DNA of 64,000 nt, from contig NC_134680.1 of assembly GCF_024713945.1 (NCBI RefSeq), positions 6,569,501 to 6,633,500 on the forward strand. The letters run 5' to 3'. Below the pieces are notes generated by a model. That model was not told the DNA's origin. It searched no databases and worked only from the letters and a program-made list of their open reading frames with translations. The DNA is from Dermatophagoides farinae. Lineage: Eukaryota > Arthropoda > Arachnida > Sarcoptiformes > Pyroglyphidae. The translations under genes and the position numbers were made by a program. This document shows positions 40,469 through 51,160 of the stretch, one piece after another (the first letter of the stretch is position 1; each line of letters begins with the position of its first letter).

Positions 40469-41743
40469 TTATTTATTTGTTGACGTTGTTCCGGATTGTT
40501 GTTGCTGATGTTGCTGCTGTTCAAGATTGATTTGTTTTTGAAAAAAATGTCGTAATTGTCTTGTTTTCAAACGATTAAGTTTATCCGTCGATGCTAAAAC
40601 GCCCTGATGTAGATATTTAATATCATTACGTATTATTTTGATTATATTAATCAATTGATTTTCTTGTGTTACAAGATCAATACTATTGAATATGGATGTT
40701 GTAGTGGCAGTTGCAGTTACTACAGCAGCAGCAGTAGTAGTAGCAGTTGCTGAATTCAAAAAATTACGATTTTCCGCATCCTGTCGCCGGGATATCGTTT
40801 GTCTTTGTGATGAAGGTTGTAATTTGTTCAATTTTTCTTCATCCACATCAACATCATTAGTGGATCGTTCAATAATTTTGGCCATTGTTATGGCACGTTG
40901 TTGTTGTTGTTGTTGTTGCACATTTATATTATGTGAATTTGTATAATAATCACTATTATTATTGAATGCTTCATAATCATTCGATTGATTTGTTTGATTG
41001 ATCATTGGTTGTTGTTGTTGCTGCTGCTGTTGTTGTTTTCCATCCATTTCCATTTGATGATTATCAAATTTTATCAGCTCATCACCATCATCATTGGATG
41101 ATGATGAATTTTCAATATTATTTCGAACGAAATTAATCAATTCCATTTTCAATTTTCCAGTTTTCATTTCAGCATCTAAATCTTTCAACATCTGAATGGT
41201 TAATTGTCGTATGGAATCTTGGCGATTAGATTCTTCACTATTATCATTACGTTCAAATTCATTTAATATATTTATTAGATGGATACTACTATCATCTTTT
41301 GCTGTTGCTGATCGATTCGTCATTGGTGATTCTTCTTCTTCTTCTTCATCATCATCATCATCATTAAGATGATTCGACTTTTGATGGCCATTGATCATTT
41401 GTTGTTGTTGTTGATGATGATGTTGACAATGAGCATTATGATTGACTAGATTATTATTATTATTATTGGCCGATTGTTGATTACATGAAAAACATATTTG
41501 CAAATTCTGTTGTTGCTGTGATTGTGTTGGTGGTGGTGGTGGTGGCAATGATGATATCTCTGGCGAATCATTACCAATCTGTCTGGCTAGCCATTCATTC
41601 TGTAAACGTAAACGTATTACTTCTTTAACTAATTGATTACGACATTCTTCCAAATATGAACATTTATGTTGCATACGTTTCAGCCGTTCAACTAGATCAC
41701 AGATTGCAACACGTAATGTAAATTCATTACCACTTGGATTCAT
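40469..41743 (-). CDS. Coiled-coil, polyGln-rich protein, unrecognised
   Basis: Single exon, 424 residues. I do not recognise the family. Residues about 8-57 (LRVAICDLVERLKRMQ, YLEECRNQLVKEVIRLRLQ) form a convincing amphipathic coiled coil of ordinary composition. A Pro run, Asn/His/Gln repeats and an acidic Asp/Glu tract follow. A second helical segment lies near the C-terminus (ENQLINIIKIIRNDIKYLHQ, then LNRLKTRQLRHFFQKQINL). The two helical ends joined by low-complexity linkers suggest a scaffold or adaptor. It is transcribed divergently from ACTMAP with 246 bp between start codons, so the two probably share a promoter. Confidence 0.75.
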   Translation of the reverse strand: MNPSGNEFTLRVAICDLVERLKRMQHKCSYLEECRNQLVKEVIRLRLQNEWLARQIGNDSPEISSLPPPPPPTQSQQQQNLQICFSCNQQSANNNNNNLVNHNAHCQHHHQQQQQMINGHQKSNHLNDDDDDEEEEEESPMTNRSATAKDDSSIHLINILNEFERNDNSEESNRQDSIRQLTIQMLKDLDAEMKTGKLKMELINFVRNNIENSSSSNDDGDELIKFDNHQMEMDGKQQQQQQQQQPMINQTNQSNDYEAFNNNSDYYTNSHNINVQQQQQQQRAITMAKIIERSTNDVDVDEEKLNKLQPSSQRQTISRRQDAENRNFLNSATATTTAAAVVTATATTTSIFNSIDLVTQENQLINIIKIIRNDIKYLHQGVLASTDKLNRLKTRQLRHFFQKQINLEQQQHQQQQSGTTSTNK

Positions 41744-41989
41744 TATTTATTTATATATAAAAATAAAAATATGAATGATTTTCGTATTTATTCAAATTCA
41801 ATCGAAAATCGTCGATTGATTTGTTTTTGTTTTGTTGGTTGGACAGAATGACTAACTGTGTCGTGTCGAAAGCCGAATTCGAGCAAAATGTATACACACA
41901 CACAGCTGTGCTCGATCTGTGTCTCCATCTATCGATTGCGACCGATTTCATTTATTCGATAGAAATCTAAATGATCAATTTGTGATATA
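41744..41989. promoter_or_regulatory. Putative bidirectional promoter
   Basis: This 246-bp gap lies between divergent start codons. It holds a CA repeat and, on the minus strand at 41934-41923, CGATAGATGGAG, a 12-mer repeated exactly at 46400-46411 and nearly at 51440-51451. No TATA box is obvious. Promoter activity is inferred from position. Confidence 0.45.
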
Positions 41990-43102
41990 ATGTCTTCATT
42001 TTATCATTCATTAATTGATTCTAGTCCATCGAAGATATTTTCAGGAGTGACCCCACCGTCGCCGCCGCCACCACCACCACCACCACCACCACTGCCCCAA
42101 TCCATATTTTCTTTAACATTAACAATAAAACATTATCCGAATTCGTCATTTGTAGAAAAATCCGAATCGAATGTTGTTGCTAATCCGGATCAAATTGTTA
42201 AATTTGCTTGTCAAAGATTCATTCGATCATTTAAATCATTCAAACAAAATAATAGTCCAGTATTATTGCTGTCATTATATCATCATTGTGATCCAATTAT
42301 ACAAAGTGGTCCAACGTAAGTTTTCGAAACGTCGAAATTGTTAACGTTTCATTTATTCTTTGTTTCTATATATTCAGATGTGGATTAGTTGCATTGATAA
42401 TGTGCCTCAAATTGATCGATAATCAATACGATATTGATCTATCCAAAATATTGATAAAAGCTAAATCCTATGGCATTACCAGATTTGGTGAAATGTTTTC
42501 TGGTATGGATAAAATAATGATTTTTTTTTCTTTCAATTTCAACCAAATTCTCATTCACAGTGGAAAACATGGCCAAATTTATACGTGAAGAATTTTCATT
42601 AAATGCTGAACATCGTTATGATCTGGAACGATCAATGTATGATGTAATCGAACATTTATGTAATGGACAACCAATTCTCGTGCCATATGATTCAGATTTT
42701 AATCATGAACCTGGATTAAGACAAGGCAATCGTGCACATTGGGCATTGCTTTGTGGATTCTGTTTGGTTGATTCTTCATCCGAAACAGTAAATATATTGA
42801 CCAAAGATTTTGAAAAAACTGTGAATCTTGAAACTGATGTATTATTGTGTCCACTGAAATCGAAGAAATTCGACAATATAAAACATTTATTATCAATGGA
42901 TCGATTATTCGTATACGCTCGTCAAGGCAAAAGTAAACATTTACATATATGGAATTATCGAAAACTATGTGAAAGTAATCAAAATCTACGACGAATAAAA
43001 TCGAAAATTCTTAATAATAATCGACATAAACAAATGATTTATCCATTAGATGGACGTTTAGATCAAAGTCTTTGCAATCAGTTTATATTTATTTATGGCT
43101 AA
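41990..43102 (+). CDS. ACTMAP: Actin maturation protease (ACTMAP / C19orf54 homologue)
   Basis: This cysteine peptidase removes the N-acetylated residue from newly made actin. Exons 41990-42315, 42378-42502 and 42561-43102 give 330 residues with consistent phases. After a Pro-rich N-terminus (about 14 Pro, residues 23-40), the sequence follows the human protein block by block: QSGPTCGLVALIMCL with the candidate catalytic Cys straddling the first splice junction, YGITRFGEMFSVENMA, GQPILVPYDSDFNHEPG, GNRAHWALLCGF with the candidate catalytic His, and YARQGKSKHLHIWNYRKL. The polyPro region is also found in the human protein, where it is thought to help bind profilin-actin. Length is close to the family norm. 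It converges on Pinin with 209 bp between stop codons. Confidence 0.93.
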
Positions 43103-43301
43103 ATTCATTCATGCTAAATCAAGGTGTGATGATGATGACAACAACTACAATATGATGTAAGTGTGTGTGTGTGACAAACAAACAAACAAACAATCAAAAA
43201 ATGAAAATGAAAAATTTTCTTGTAAAAAAAATGATAAAATTTATATTTAACAAAAATGATGAAATGTTTTTGTTTCTGTTTTACTACGATCGATTCGATT
43301 C

Positions 43302-43307
43302 AATAAA
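43302..43307 (+). promoter_or_regulatory. Poly(A) signal of ACTMAP
   Basis: AATAAA about 200 nt after the ACTMAP stop codon and only 5 bp from the Pinin stop codon on the opposite strand. ACTMAP cleavage would therefore fall within the Pinin coding region, giving overlapping antisense transcripts. Confidence 0.55.
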
Positions 43308-43311
43308 TAAA

Positions 43312-43457
43312 TCAATCATAATCTGGTTCAAAATCTTCTTTATCGATCAATTTTCTTTCCTTTTCTTTTTCATCATCAGCAACTTGTTTTTGTGGTTGTG
43401 ACTGTTCTTTCGATGTTTTATTACTCTGTGGTTCTTCTTTTAAAGATTTTTTACTAG

Positions 43458-43490
<33 letters not shown>

Positions 43491-44877
43491 GTTGATGATG
43501 ATGATGACCAAGATTTTTTTGTTCTTTGGATTTTATTTCTTCAGTTATTTTTTCATCAACAATTTTTATCGAATTCGATGCATTTCCATCAACATTTGTA
43601 GTGGTGGCAGTGGAATTGATCGATTCTTTTGCCATTTGACCAACAAAATGACCATTTTTCTTTGAATCATCATTATTATCCTGAGATTTATTCCGATTCT
43701 TGTCATCATTATCATGTAATGGTGGATTATGATGAGATTGATTTTCAACATCATTACCATCACCAACAACACCAGTACCAGATTCTTCGTCATTATTCAT
43801 ACGATACATTTCATCGATTTCATTCAATTCTTTGTGTATTTTAGCACGTTTTTCAGCAAAAATGACTAAACAAAGTGAACAATTTACAGTAAATTTTTTT
43901 TTTGGCAATGAAAAAAAAATAACCACTTACTTCTATATTTATCTTTAGTTTCTTGTGAACGTTTCATTGTTTCAGCGTTATGTTTCGTTGGCATATAGAA
44001 TATATTTGGTTTAGTTTTGGTTTCAATAAAATTTCCCAAATATTGTTGTGATTGTTCCCATTTTTTATGCTAATGGAAAGATAATAAATTCATTATAATT
44101 GATACAAATATTGATCAAAAACATTTACAAACAACATACAATTTCAGCACGTTGTAATTTCATTTCTAAACATTTCATTTGTAAACGTTTTGATTTACGT
44201 TCTTTAAATAATTTTTCTCGTTCTTTTTTCAATGCTTCACGTTCTTGTTCGGCAGCTTGATCTAATTTTTGTTCAATTTCAGCACGTTTTTGCTAGATTC
44301 GTTTGGGATTAAACAAGATAGATTAATTGCGAAGCAAGAAAAAGAGATGATATTTACCAAATCTTTACGTTGTGATTGTTCATTTTTAAATTTTTCCAAT
44401 GTACCTAGTATATGACCAAACATTCGACGATTACGTGACATTGATTTTTTATCATTTTTTTGTTCTTCAAGCACCTGATTACGGTGTTTCATTTCCCATG
44501 AAGTGGCCACCACTTGGGACTGTAATGAACGTTTGTATGGACTATCATCATCGTCATCGTGATGATTATCAAAATGATCGATATCATTATCATCGAATTC
44601 GTTTCTATAAATTCGAATTGAATTTAAAAAAAAATTAAAATCAGATTTTAAAAAAACAAATGGAAAACAATACATACAATTTTCGTTTATTTCCAATAGC
44701 AAACGATGATGATGATGATGATCGAAATCTATTACGTCCAATTTTTTCATCAAAAATACGGCCTGGATCTTTACCGGTTATTTTTTTAATACTATCATCA
44801 ATGACGGTCAATGATTTCTGGATAGTTTCATATTCAGATTCAAGTTTTCCGAAAATATTCATAATTTGTTTAGTCAT
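43312..44877 (-). CDS. Pnn: Pinin (Pnn/SDK/memA domain splicing factor)
   Basis: A nuclear exon-junction and splicing-associated protein. Exons in transcript order: 44877-44678, 44604-44358, 44292-44140, 44069-43931 and 43865-43312; 1293 nt, 430 residues, all phases consistent. The N-terminal block SLTVIDDSIKKITGKDPGR matches the conserved Pinin start. The core reads SLQSQVVATSWEMKHRNQV, then SRNRRMFGHILGTLEKFKNE, a charged coiled coil rich in KRAEIEQ and KERK, and TKTKPNIFYMPTKHNAE, all in the order seen in vertebrate Pinin. The tail is Glu/Lys/His-rich with a His run and lacks the long RS repeats of the vertebrate protein. The start was chosen at the first ATG of the conserved frame. It is divergent from PNO1. 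Confidence 0.94.
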
Positions 44878-45404
44878 TTGGCAAGAAATAGATGAATTGC
44901 TCCAAAGTTCCAAAGGGTTCAAAATAAAAATATAGATCCAGATACCAGATGTGACAATTTAAATGAGACAAAACAAATTAAATTTATCAATCAATCATTA
45001 AACTCAACAACAGCAGCAGCAGCAGTAGCAGAAGCATTTGTTCCAGCAGATTTCAATAGCCGCTCGTGTGTGAAGCAGCCATTCAAAGAACATATGATGA
45101 GATTTTGGATTTTTTTTCAAAAATCTTCACAATTATCACCGAATTAAGACAAATTCAATTTCATTTTTTTCCGATCATGTTTTGTCAGAAAGCCGGAAAT
45201 GAATCAAATCGATAAATGTTTTAAAAAAAATGATAAGAATATTTACATTTTTTGAAACGTCATATATGAATGGCCATCAATAGAAAAAATATTCGGAGAA
45301 TCCAGAGGATTAAAAAAAACACGTGGACCGTTCATTTGTTGGCGAGAATCTGAATTTGAAAATTCAAAAAAAAAAAAATCAAAAAATAATGGCCGATCTA
45401 TTAG
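44878..45404. promoter_or_regulatory. Divergent intergenic region between Pinin and PNO1
   Basis: This 527-bp gap lies between two housekeeping genes on opposite strands and probably carries both promoters. It contains a GCA triplet run at about 45011-45033 and poly-A tracts, with no clear TATA box. An upstream ATG at 45389 lies at its PNO1 end. Confidence 0.4.
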
Positions 45405-46285
45405 ATGCCGAAATGGCAAAAATTGAAGATTATAAAACTGAACAACAACAACAAAAACAACAATGAAGATTCAGAATTCAAAGTAGTAGTGGGTAAAAAA
45501 TCAAAAAATAAACGTAAACTAGATGAAATGGAAATCGATGATGATAATAAATCATTGCCAAAACTACCAAATTTTAAACCAGTCGATGAAAGTTCAACGG
45601 TAAGCATCATTGTTATTATTTTTCGCTTTAAATTTTAACAACTTTTTCTCGCAAACAATAGTATTCAGGAGTGGAATATCGAAAAATTCAGGTTCCATTA
45701 AATCGTTATAAACCATTGAAAGAGAATTGGCTACGAATATTCACACCAATTGTTGAACATCTTAAATTACAGATGCGTTTCAATATACGTACCAAATGTG
45801 TAGAAATACGTACACCACCTGGATTATCGGATAAATGTAATATACAAAAAGCAGCCGATTTTGTACAGGCATTCATCTTAGGATTCGAAATTGAAGATGC
45901 ACTTGCATTGATTCGTTTAGATGAAATGTTTATTGAATCATTCGAAATACAAGATGGTATGTATTCTATTTGTTTTTTCTTGTTTTGTCAAAAAATTAAT
46001 CTCTTTTCTTTGTATACAATCAATCAAGTTAAACGATTAAAAGGTAATCATTTAAATCGTGCAATTGGTCGTATTGCCGGCACTGGTGGTCGTATAAAAT
46101 TTACTATTGAAAATATTACGAAAACACGAATTGTTTTGGCTGATTCCAAGATTCATATACTCGGTTCATATAATAATATTCGTGCAGCACGTACGGCTAT
46201 CTGTAATCTAATATTGGGTAGTCCACCATCGAAAGTATTTGGCAATATGCGACAATTGGCTAATCGATTAATTGAACAATTTTGA
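45405..46285 (+). CDS. Pno1: PNO1 (partner of NOB1, 40S ribosome biogenesis KH protein)
   Basis: PNO1 binds pre-18S rRNA and the nuclease NOB1 during small-subunit maturation. Exons 45405-45599, 45662-45956 and 46029-46285 give 248 residues, close to the family norm. Conserved blocks are [78 protein letters not shown] (KH-like core), [20 protein letters not shown] and [17 protein letters not shown]. The start is doubtful: an ATG at 45389 in better context opens a 25-residue frame ([16 protein letters not shown] plus Gln-rich) that ends at 45464 in another phase and looks like genuine PNO1-type N-terminus. A one-base indel in the CAA/A-rich stretch would join the two. Confidence 0.93.
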
Positions 46286-46331
46286 TCTTATTTTTGTTAT
46301 TATATTATATTAATTTATCTTTTTTGATTGA

Positions 46332-46337
46332 AATAAA
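46332..46337 (+). promoter_or_regulatory. Poly(A) signal of PNO1
   Basis: AATAAA 46 nt after the PNO1 stop codon. The Argonaute start codon follows only about 290 bp later. Confidence 0.6.
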
Positions 46338-46399
46338 ATTGATATTTTTTTCAAAAAAAAAACGAAAAAATTACTCAATTTGTTAAACCTCTAGTCGAC

Positions 46400-46411
46400 C
46401 GATAGATGGAG
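46400..46411 (+). promoter_or_regulatory. CGATAGATGGAG motif upstream of Argonaute
   Basis: This 12-mer, extended upstream to CGACCGATAGATGG, lies 216 bp before the Argonaute ATG. It recurs exactly inverted at 41923-41934 between two divergent genes, and with one change at 51440-51451. A shared promoter element is inferred from recurrence and position only. Confidence 0.35.
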
Positions 46412-46626
46412 CTGCATCAAAGTGGAAGTGTTCGAATTTTTTTGTTTGTTCGCACATTCTCGAAAAATCGAACTTGAGTGTAATGAACAATTTGTTTGTT
46501 GAAATTTTTCACATTTAAAGAGAGCGATTTGATTTTGTTTCCGATGCCGTTTTCGAGTTTGAAGCAAGTTATCATTTTTTATTGATTTGACGAATTAATT
46601 CTTGGTATAAAAAAAAAACAATCATC

Positions 46627-49600
46627 ATGAGTTTTCGTGGACGATCTCGTCCACGTTTTATTTTTCGTCCGGCTGCATTGCCGGTTACATCATTATCATC
46701 ATCATCATCATTATCAACAACAACGACGACTACGACGACAACATCACCATTATCATCTTTATCACCATCATTACCATCATTACCAATTGACACTCCGACC
46801 AGGCTGACCACTGAAGTGGTTGAAGAACAAACCCGAGAACAGTTACGTCGGATGCAAATTCAAGGTTCGTCAGTCTTTTCTTTGTTACAAGTTTTTTCAA
46901 ATTTATTTATATTTTTTTTTTCATTCAGCTCCATCTTTTCGCGATTCTGGTGACAATATTTCGGTTACACGTGCTGAACACTTGGAACGAAAAAGCCCAC
47001 CACAAATCAAACCTCAATCAAAAGGAGGAACTACAGTAATTCGTCGGGATTTTTCGAATTATCCTGAAGCACAATCTTATCCGATTGTATATTCCGGTAA
47101 ATTTGAATCCGGTACTAATGGTCGTACAATTGAATTATTGGCCAATTTCATGTTGATTAATGTCCATCCAACAATTGTCTTCCAATATGATGTGGATTTT
47201 AAATTCAAAAATTCTGAAAGACAAAAAACAATTTCCGCTGATGAAAATGAACGAATCCAAAGATTTTTTGCAAAACATGCCCCAAAATTGGTTGATCGAT
47301 TTGTTAACGTAAACCAAAATGTTTTCACGGGAATCAAACATATATACGATAATGGTAAAAATATTTATGCCACCGAAGATATTGATTCCTCTATTTTGGT
47401 GAAAAATATTGATGCTGAAATCGATGGACGAAAAAAAGAATTTATTGTTGAATTTTCAAAAGTTCAAATCATTGATCTTTCAACAATTATTGGATTTTAT
47501 TCCGGAAAAATATCCAATATACCTGAAGTGGCAATCAGCTTTCTTGAAGTTTTATTTCAGAATATTTGTCTGAATAAATTTCAACTACATCGTAGAAATT
47601 TATATGATGTTGAAAATGGCCAAACAAGTGGTCCAAATTCATGGCTACGATTTGTTCAAGGCTTCACTACAGCTGTTCATCGTACCCAGATTGGACCTTC
47701 ATTGAATCTACATTTAAAAACATCATGTTTGATTTCATTTAGTACTGAATCATTAGTTCAATTGGTGGAAATGATTTCCGATTGTCGTAATATACGAAAT
47801 TTATCATCGAATGATCTTGACCGTGTAAATAAAATAATCCGTGGATTAGAAGTTTATTCAACACATATGGGCCGAAGAATGACCTATAAAATTAAAGCTC
47901 TTGTTTCAAAAAAACCACGTGAAGTAACATTCATGTTTCGAGAACGAAATAATGGTAATGGTGACGACAACAACAACGATCACGAAAGATTGATTTCAGT
48001 ATATGATTATTTTATGATGAAATATCAAATGGAATTAGAAGATTATCCAACAGTTCAAATGATGGGACGATCAAATTTTTTCATGCCATTGGAAATTTTA
48101 CATATGGTGGATAAACAATTTTTGAATCAGTCCAAAATTGATCCATTAATCCAAAATGATCTTCTACATGCGTCCACACATAAACCATTGGTTTATTTTA
48201 ATCATTTATCAAGATTTGCTACAGAAATTGCTCAATTGGATACGGATAAAATGAATCATTTTGGTGCAAATTTTTCACCAAAACCAGTTCGCCTCAATGG
48301 CCGTGTTTTGGATCCACCACATCTAATTGGTGGTGGTCGTAATGATCGTTTTGCATCAACAGTTGGTTCAAAACAATGGGCATTTTTCAGTTTCGACGAA
48401 AAATTTGATAAACGAGATGTGGCTAATATTGTTTCAGAATTGAAACAAACTGGTCATCGTTTTGGTTTGGATTTATCGAAATGTGTAGAAACTCAAGTTG
48501 TACCAATCGATAATCGAAGTCTGAATGTGGTAAAAAATGTCTTTGCCAACATTTTGAAATTATTACCCGATGTTAATTTATTGTTCATCTTATTACCACA
48601 AAGTAAGTGTGTGTTTGATAAATTGATTATGAATGATTCATATATTTTTTTCTTTGTTCCCATTCTCTAGTTCCATATTTGTATAATATTGTCAAACATT
48701 TTGGTGATCAAAAATTTGGTATCATCACTCAATGTTTGTTATCATCGAAAGCTAAAAGACGTTCTCGTGGTTACATTGAGAGTGTTTTGTTAAAAGTTAA
48801 TGGAAAACTTAATGGTCAAAATAGCTATATTGATACAAGGGACCTGAAATCTTTACCATTTGATCACATGAAAACTATGGCTATTGGTATTGATGTTAAT
48901 CATCCTGGTAGTGGTGAAAAAGTTTTAAATTCAATTGCTTGCGCAATCGGTAGTTATGATCAACATTTCACTCGTTATTCAGCAAGTATACGTGTTCAAA
49001 AACGAGAAAAAGAAGAATTGATCCATGTACTTGAAGAAATGATTAATGAATTGTTGGATGAATATGAAAAAATTAACAAATATTTACCGGAAAATTTTAT
49101 CGTCTTCCGTGATGGTATTGGTGATGGACAATTTAAATCTGCTCAAGATGAAATTGATCAAATCCGTCGAGCTGTACGTCTTCGTGTTGAGAATTACAAA
49201 TTATTGTTTATTGTTACACAGAAACGTCATCAAACTCGTTTTGTATTGTCCAAGCCAAGTGGTCCATCTGATCGTCCTGTTCATAATGTACCATCAGGAA
49301 CTGTAGTTGATACTACAATCATCGATCCAAACTATTGTATGTTTTACATCAATTCACATTTCTCACCATTGGTAAGTGTGTTTGTGTGATATAAAATGGT
49401 TTTACATTATCATAAAACACTCATTATTTTTATATGAATTCAAAATAGGGAACATCACGTCCATTGAAATATGTTGTTTTACATAATGATTATGAACGGC
49501 GACAAATGAGTATGGATGATTTACAAAAACTTTGTTTCTATTTATGCCATAATTGTACTCGCTTTCGTGGTGGTCCAATTGCCATGCCAATTCCAGTTCG

Positions 49601-49769
49601 TTATGCTGATCTTTGTGCTTATCGTTCTAAATTACATCTAGAAGGACAACATGAAAGTAGACATATTCCAGCTGAAAACCAAGAAGAATTTGAACGTCAT
49701 ATCATAACACGATTGAATGAATTGGTTAAATTGAATGATAAAATGAAAAATACTCTTTTCTATTGTTAA
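46627..49769 (+). CDS. Argonaute (Ago clade, divergent; DEDD catalytic tetrad)
   Basis: Guide-RNA-directed silencing protein. Exons 46627-46864, 46929-48602, 48671-49371 and 49449-49769 give 977 residues; phases agree. The N-terminus has a short Arg-rich start and a Ser/Thr run. PAZ lies about 350-475 (VYDYFMMKYQMELEDYPTV, FFMPLEILHMV). MID has HFGDQKFGIITQC and LLKVNGKLNG, keeping the Gln and two Lys that hold the guide 5' phosphate. PIWI shows GIDVNHPGSG (Asp712), REKEELIHVL (Glu753), FRDGIGDGQF (Asp785) and VRYADLCAYRSKLHL (Asp925). Spacings of 41, 73 and 213 residues match human AGO2 (D597, E637, D669, H807), but the last residue is Asp instead of His. GTSRP and NHP favour Ago over Piwi, although GDGQF is Piwi-like. 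Slicing activity is therefore likely. PNO1 lies upstream in the same orientation. Confidence 0.95.
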
Positions 49770-49948
49770 AATAAGAAAAAAATATCATCAAAAAAACACA
49801 TTTATTTCGAAAAATTCCAAACACACAAAGTATTCTTAAAAAATTAAAATTTTTTTCGTCCATAAAAAATCAATTTTTGATATATAAAAAAATTTGAATA
49901 ATTCACCAAAAAAATCCTATATGGCGCCATTGTCGCCCAAAAATTGTT

Positions 49949-49986
<38 letters not shown>

Positions 49987-50416
49987 TTCACTCATGCATG
50001 CAAATTTTGTTTTGCTTTTGTTTAAGATTTTTGCTCTTTTTTCTTCAAGATTTTCCAAGTTACCTAAATCTCTAAAGAGGATTCTTCTGAAAGCTCAATC
50101 CTAGTTTTACCTATATATTCATGTCACACTTATAATCATTGTGTTTTGAAATTATTGTGACATTATAATGTAAGTAATAGAGCAAAGTAATCAACAGGCA
50201 ATCAACTGTAAGGGATCCAGTTTGAAAGATTTTCTATTTTTTTCTTTATCCTGGATCTTGATAGCTCGTTTTTCGGTTATTTACGAGTATTGTTCTAATT
50301 TTTTGCTTTTTTTTTTTATAGTTTGGATTGTTTTTTTTTTCGTTTGGTATGTTTTTTTTCAACTAGTTTTCATTGTTGTTCATTTGATTACGTTTTTTTC
50401 AGAAAAAAGAATCATC
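49770..50416. other. Argonaute-Maf intergenic spacer
   Basis: Contains the Argonaute 3' untranslated region, the short palindrome ATGGCGCCAT near 49921, and a (TG)16 tract at 49952-49984. I see no gene. The frame that continues upstream of the Maf ATG is Phe-rich poly-T translation and was not used. Confidence 0.6.
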
Positions 50417-51160
50417 ATGTTGGAACCAATTCGTCAAATCATCAGTCGTCAACGTAATATTCTTGCATCATCAAGTATACGGCGAAAAGAAATTCTTGAA
50501 AGTGTTAGATTTAATTTTGAAGTCATCCGGCCAGAATTCGAAGAGAATTTGGATAAAAATTCATTTACACATCCATGTGAATATGTAAAAGAAAATGCTA
50601 AACAAAAAGCGCTATCAGTTTGGCGACAATTAGCCCGTTTGGATAAAAACAATGTTGCCGATCTGGTTATCGGTTGCGATACAGTGGTTACATTGGATGA
50701 AAAAATTTATGAAAAACCTAAAAATGAAACGGATGCTATACGTGTATTGATGAAATTGAATGGTCGAACACATACGGTATTCACAGGTGTTGCTTTAATA
50801 ACAAAATCAAAATCCATGTCATCATCATCATCATCATCGACAACAACAACAGCTTCTAACCAGCAACAACAACAACAGCAAATGACACAATCATCATCAT
50901 CATCATCGTCATCATCTGTTGATGGTGATTATCTTGTCACTACATTCCATGAAGCGACCGATGTTACAATGTCCGAAATGGATAAAACAATCATTGAATC
51001 ATATGTTAAAACTGGCGAACCATTTGATAAAGCTGGTGGTTATGGTATCCAAGGTATTGGTGCTACATTAATCGAATCAATTCGTGGTGATTATTTCAAT
51101 GTTGTTGGATTACCATTACATCGATTAGCTAAAGAATTATACTATATGTATACGGAATGA
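50417..51160 (+). CDS. Maf-family nucleotide pyrophosphatase (ASMTL-N-like)
   Basis: Maf proteins hydrolyse dTTP, UTP or modified nucleoside triphosphates to monophosphates, which protects against incorporation of abnormal bases. The single exon encodes 247 residues from the first sensible ATG. Motifs in order: ILASSSIRRKEILES, CEYVKENAKQKA, VIGCDTVVTLDEKIYEKP with the catalytic-base Asp, MKLNGRTHTVFTGVAL, KTGEPFDKAGGYGIQGIG and IRGDYFNVVGLPLHRLAKEL. These match the Maf domain that forms the N-terminal half of human ASMTL; no methyltransferase domain follows. A low-complexity Ser/Thr/Gln insert of about 45 residues (about 134-175) sits in a loop between two strands and should be tolerated. 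Family membership is certain; substrate is not. Confidence 0.94.
   Translation: MLEPIRQIISRQRNILASSSIRRKEILESVRFNFEVIRPEFEENLDKNSFTHPCEYVKENAKQKALSVWRQLARLDKNNVADLVIGCDTVVTLDEKIYEKPKNETDAIRVLMKLNGRTHTVFTGVALITKSKSMSSSSSSSTTTTASNQQQQQQQMTQSSSSSSSSSVDGDYLVTTFHEATDVTMSEMDKTIIESYVKTGEPFDKAGGYGIQGIGATLIESIRGDYFNVVGLPLHRLAKELYYMYTE

Noticed and set aside
46820-46928. Read-through start of the large Argonaute exon
   Set aside because: This is intron sequence (GT at 46865, AG at 46928); joining the Arg-rich first exon keeps phase and gives a proper N-terminus.
50222-50416. N-terminal extension of the Maf protein
   Set aside because: The extra 65 residues are Phe-rich translation of T tracts; the conserved domain starts right after the ATG at 50417.
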